A DNA stretch of 64,000 bases. Origin: Holothuria scabra. Taxonomy: Eukaryota; Echinodermata; Holothuroidea; Aspidochirotida; Holothuriidae. The stretch lies in the NCBI GenBank assembly GCA_037179385.1, contig CM074187.1:50006879-50070878 (forward strand), given 5' to 3'. A program made the translations under genes and the position numbers. The notes under the pieces were generated by a model that was not told the DNA's origin, ran no database searches, and worked only from the letters and a program-made list of their open reading frames with translations. Below, in pieces: positions 59,801-64,000 of the stretch (its first letter is position 1; every line of letters begins with the position of its first letter).

Positions 59801-60304
59801 ATAACCATTTAACCAGCCAAACTTTTTCTGGCCAAGGACAGAGGGTCCAGCATGTGCCATCGCTCATGATTGCTGGCTGACAAATGATACGGTGTAGCAG
59901 TATAAAGCAGGATTGCTAGGTTCTCCTTTGTCGACAACCGCCAAGTTTGGCGTCAAATGAACTGGGAAAACACCAACTTCGAAAAATGCACGAAAATGTA
60001 GGTTGTAATAAGCTTCTTAAAAAACGCCAGAATAATGCCAAAACGCCAAATCATCGGTTTGACGTCCCAAACAAAGATCTTTCTGCCAAACATTTTCCAA
60101 AAAGGCCAGCAAGATTCTCCGTTTTGGCGATAAAACGCCAGAGTAGCGGACCTTGTAAGGAGCTATTGAAGTTGCACACATTTCACTCGACTCTCTACGG
60201 TGCTCCTAAAGTGCCGTCGGAATGTCCCGATGGCGGGACAATTTATCATCAGGGTTGCCAGTTTGGCATTTTACACGTCAAAAAAGGAGAAGCTGGCGTT
60301 TTTG
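59801..60304. other. Intergenic; longest frame unsupported
   Basis: A 132-codon frame (59947-60345) is lysine-rich and has no recognised domain. Its end reads into the head of the composite element, so it is probably fortuitous. Confidence 0.4.
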
Positions 60305-61684
60305 ATTCCTTGCCGAAGGCAGGCAAGGAATCTATGCGATGGTGATGTCGTATGTATGTATGTGTGTGTGTATATGTGTGTGTGTGTATGTATGTGACGC
60401 TTTGGCTTGTAAACACGATAATGTATCTCAAGAAGGGTAGGTGTGACTAATCTCATATTTGGTGAATGGGTTGGCTATATTGAGTAGATGATCCCTATTG
60501 TTTTTGGTGGAGGTCAAAGGTCATTTGGGGTCACTAGAGGTCAAAAGTTCAAAACCTAGTAAACTCGAAAACCCAAGAACGGTACATGTGGCTATGCTCA
60601 TATTTAGTGTGTAGGTTGGCCATTTTCAATAAATGATCCATATCGATTTTCCTGGAGGTCAAAGGTCATTTGGGGTCACGAGAGGTCAAATTGTAAATTC
60701 CTTAGAAATTGCTTGCAAACACGATATCTCAAGAAGGGTAAGTGTGACATATTTCATATTTGGTGTGTGGGTTGGTCATATTGAGTAGATGATCCCTGTT
60801 GTTTTTGGTGGAGGTCAAAGATCGTTTGGGGTCATGAGAGGTCAAAAGGTCATAAAATTTTAAACTATCTCAAGAACAGTACACGTGACTGTGCTCAGAT
60901 TTGGTGTGTTGGTTGGTCGAATTAAGTTGATGATCCGTATCTATTTTTGTGGAGGTCAAAGGTCATTTGGGGTCACAAGAGACGTCATATTGTAAATCCC
61001 TTAGAAATTGCTTGTAAACACGGGGTCTCAAGAAGGGTTGGTGTGACTAATCTCATATTTGGTGTGTAGGTTGGTCATATGGAGTAGATGATCCGTGTCG
61101 ATTTTCCTGGAGGTCAAAGGTCATTTGGGGTCACTAGAGGCCAAATGGTAAATTCCTTAGAAAGTGCTTGTAAACATGATATCTCAAGAAGGGTTAGTGT
61201 GACTACTTTAATGTTTGGTGTGTGGGTTGGCCATATTCAGTTGATGAACCCTATTGTGTTTGGTTGAGGTTAGAGGTCATTTCGGGTCACGAGAGGTCAA
61301 AAGTTCTAAACATTTTAAACTCGATATCTCAAGAACCGTTCAGTTGACTATGCTTATATTTGGGTGTGTAGGTTGGACATGTTGAGTAGATTATCCATAT
61401 CGATTTTCCTGGAGGTCAAATGTCATTTGGGGTCACAAGAGGTTAAATGGTAAATTTCCCATTGTTGGAGTCTTAGACAGGCCTACTGTAAAATTTCACA
61501 CATAGTATGTCGATGTGATAGGCCTACCATGAGCAGAATCCTAGTTCTAGTTCTTGCAGAAAGCTTCGATTCCTTGCTTGTATACTTTGTGTGTACATGA
61601 CGGAGCACTGTCAAATTGAAAAACATTACGAAGCACTGTCAATTTGAAAAAAAAAGATAGGCATAAATTTCAATGGCAAGGAAT
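60305..61684 (+). mobile_element. Composite microsatellite/minisatellite element, subfamily 2, near-complete copy
   Basis: Head GATTCCTTGCCGAAGGCAGG, then CAAGGAATCTATGCGATGG, is itself a hairpin. A GT/TATG tract (60352-60394) follows, then about seven monomers of roughly 145-150 bp with AGGTCAAAGGTCATTTGGGG (60509, 60656, 60954, 61110 and variants), alternating in two types. The tail carries GAAGCACTGTCAATTTGAAA twice and ends ATGGCAAGGAATC, which inverts the head's GATTCCTTGCC. Confidence 0.8.
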
Positions 61685-61796
61685 CACTAAGCCTTTTGGC
61701 TTTCCGTTTTTGAAATGCTTGGCGGAGAGATTTTTAAATGGGACGTTAAACCGGGGTTTGGCGTTTTTTCAAAGCCGGTCTATTGAAGCAACATTT

Positions 61797-61868
61797 TCTC
61801 CATTTTTACTCGATTTCATTTCCTCCATTTTTACTCGATTTCATTTCCTCCATTTTTACTCGATTTCA
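61797..61868. repeat. 25-bp tandem repeat, three copies
   Basis: Three direct copies of CATTTTTACTCGATTTCATT plus TCCTC. Nearly exact. Confidence 0.85.
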
Positions 61869-63339
61869 ATGAGAAATTAGACAATTACAACTGTCATAAC
61901 GTTAACAAAGCATAATCTGATCCAAACATGATGTTACACAAGCATTTATTGTACACCATAATTGAAAAATATAATGAAAAAAAAGTATGCGCACAACGTC
62001 TCATGCCCTTCTGAGTGATTAATTTGTTCATACTGACACGTGTTACCATACACTGGGGGATTTTTCGAATTTGTCGTTTTGTCAGTCAATTGGACGTCAG
62101 ATTTGGCGGTTTGTGAATAAGGAAAACCTGGCAAAACTGTTTATCATTCATGTCGACTTTCTTAGCTTAGGCAGTTGTCAAATACTAAGTTCTATGGGTG
62201 GCGGTGCTAACGTACGTCATCTTTCTTCTAGTGCCTGTGACGAACTACGCCCAGCATACGTTAAACTACATGGTCGACATTGGCGCAAAACGAATTAGCG
62301 AGAACTGGAGGGCGTTAGGATTTTCCTGAAATGCTTTCTTTTCGACAAATATTTAAAATCCGGAGCTTCTTTGATGGCTTTTGGAAGAAATTTGGTTTTT
62401 TGTAAGCAGCATTTAAACAATTGGCGTGTTTGTGGGATAAACGGCCCTTCAAAATACCAAAAATTACATGGGTGATTGCATTCGTTTGGGGTTACGCATT
62501 TTATTCCAGGCCTATTATACCTGTCTGCCTGTAAACGTATGTTCTCAGACTGTCAGACGAAGCCGGAACTTCAATTTGCCCGAAATCTCTCTGCCTTCAA
62601 CAAAGATACGATATTAAGAGCTTATATTGTCCAAATCTTGGAATTTCATGAAGGAAAATGTGGCTTTTAGGTGAGTTGATATTGGAAAATGTTTGGGATT
62701 TATGAAGCGATCTGCCTTTAAACTGTTGAAGAGCAAAACCAAGTTAAAATGTCGGGGTGATTGATAATTGGCTTGGTTTTTCATCGTAAGGGGTGTCCAT
62801 CGAGAATGGGAAATTTTCAATTTTTTTTTTCATTTTAAAAAAATTTTTAACCTGAAGTTTACTTTGAAGAAAAAATAGTAATTTTGTGATAGATTGGGGG
62901 TTTATTTTGAAAACTTGTAGTTTGTTGGGTTAACTAATATCATCATCCAGGTATAAGACCCCGGGACGAAACTGATAAAATTCCCGGAAAAGTTTCGCTT
63001 CCTCCTAACATACATTTGAAAATCTGTAGCTTATATATTTACTGAATTTAATGGTAAGAGACATAAGCCCTGGCCAACAGAAACATTTTTTCGGGGGGGG
63101 GGGAGCTAAAGATTTTTTGCCTAAAACATAAAACCCTGCCCGAAAGACTACTAAAGCTTAGTACTGCCATTGGTTGGCGTGGGCGCCAGGCAAGATTCCC
63201 CGATGCCCCCTTCCCCCCGCTGCCGTCACCCTTGTCACCCAAATTGCATGATGAACATGTCTTCCCATTTTATTTGTCGAAACCGTTTTCCCTTTTGTGA
63301 AAAACGAATGCCTATTCAATTATGCATTACAAACCAACA
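61869..63339. other. Intergenic, no gene recognised
   Basis: A trace of the 178-bp satellite is near 63135-63190 (CGAAAGACTACTAAAGCTTAG, GGTTGGCGTGGGCGCC). A G run lies at 63092-63101. Confidence 0.35.
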
Positions 63340-64000
63340 TTTTCGTTATTGTTAGTAACGACCTTGCTTCCCATAACGAATATCGAACCTATTGATTTTT
63401 TCCATTTAATAGAATTACGAAGCTTGTGAATAACCAACCCATTTTTGGTTTCGATGATAAGAGAAACCTATGCATTCATGATGGCGTATGTGTGTATGTA
63501 TGTATGTATGTGTGTGTGTATGTGTGTGTGTGTGTGTGTTTGTGACACTTTGCTTGTTAACACGGTATCTCAAGATAGGAATGTCGCTGAGTTTTCAAAC
63601 TTAGTACATAGATGCCCTATATTAAGAGGAAGAACCCTATCGATTTTGGTCGAGTTTGAAGGTCATTTGAGGTCACAGGGGTCAAAAACTCGAAACACTT
63701 TACATTTAACACAACTAACTCGTTAACACGATATCTCAAGATAGGAATATCTGACAGTTTTCAGACTTGGTACTTAGATGCCCCATATGAAGAGGAAGAA
63801 CCCTATCGTTTTTGGTGGAGTTCAAAGGTCATCTGGGGTCACAGGGGTCAAAGGACTCGAAACACTTTACAATAGGATATGGCACAGTAGGAATGTTTGA
63901 AAGTATTCAAATTTGGTACATAGATGTCCCATATCAAGAAAAAAAACAGCATAAGTTTTCATCGAGTTTGAAGGTTATTTGGGGTCACAGGTGTCAAAGG
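63340..64000 (+). mobile_element. Composite element, subfamily 1, copy F, running off the window
   Basis: A short foldback-type arm (AACGAATATCGAACC, GTGAATAACCAACCC) leads into the head TTTTTGGTTTCGATGATAAG. The GT/TATG tract (63485-63541), TTTGTGACACTTTGCTTG and at least three monomers follow. The arm-plus-head arrangement repeats that at 45776-45900. Confidence 0.75.

Noticed and set aside
59947..60345. 132-codon ORF, one of the longest in the window
   Set aside because: No recognisable domain, and its C-terminal part reads into the head of a composite repeat that recurs elsewhere.

Overview
The window reads as animal nuclear DNA, most likely from a marine invertebrate deuterostome (echinoderm or hemichordate; inferred from the repeat style and the Nanos sequence, not proven). 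It is AT-rich and gene-poor. Short ORFs are scattered, there is no operon structure, introns are long, and a large share of the sequence is transposon-derived. Nearly all open frames of 60-130 codons are chance frames or lie in repeats.

The host coding content that I can support is Nanos. Two same-strand copies of the Nanos CCHC-CCHC zinc-finger exon lie about 46 kb apart (2616-2804 and 48499-48675). Both are preceded by a splice acceptor at the same codon. For the downstream copy, a first exon with a NOT1-interacting motif (35312-35578) joins in phase 0 across a 12.9 kb intron and gives a complete 147-residue protein. For the upstream copy, no first exon is visible and it probably lies before base 1. 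Nanos proteins bind Pumilio-RNA complexes, recruit CCR4-NOT and maintain germ cells, so this looks like a small tandem nanos cluster.

The rest is a dense transposon landscape. It includes hAT-like elements with exact 8-bp target duplications (824-978, 27026-28173, 30451-32203), TTAA-flanked MITEs, and a decayed Helitron/Helentron carrying an OTU protease (13014-15105). There are LINE 3' ends (an RNase H type at 43600-44390 and a CR1-like one at 21040-21380), tRNA-derived SINEs, palindromic MITEs, a 178-bp satellite (16480-17780), and two foldback-like structures whose arms are short degenerate tandem repeats.

The most unusual component is a composite repeat family. Each copy has a conserved head, a GT microsatellite, a variable number of ~145-bp monomers and a conserved tail, with short inverted termini. 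Each monomer carries four direct nuclear-receptor half-sites in a 1-4-4 spacing. These arrays lie inside the nanos intron and just downstream of the gene, and recur at 25, 49-54, 60-61 and 63-64 kb.
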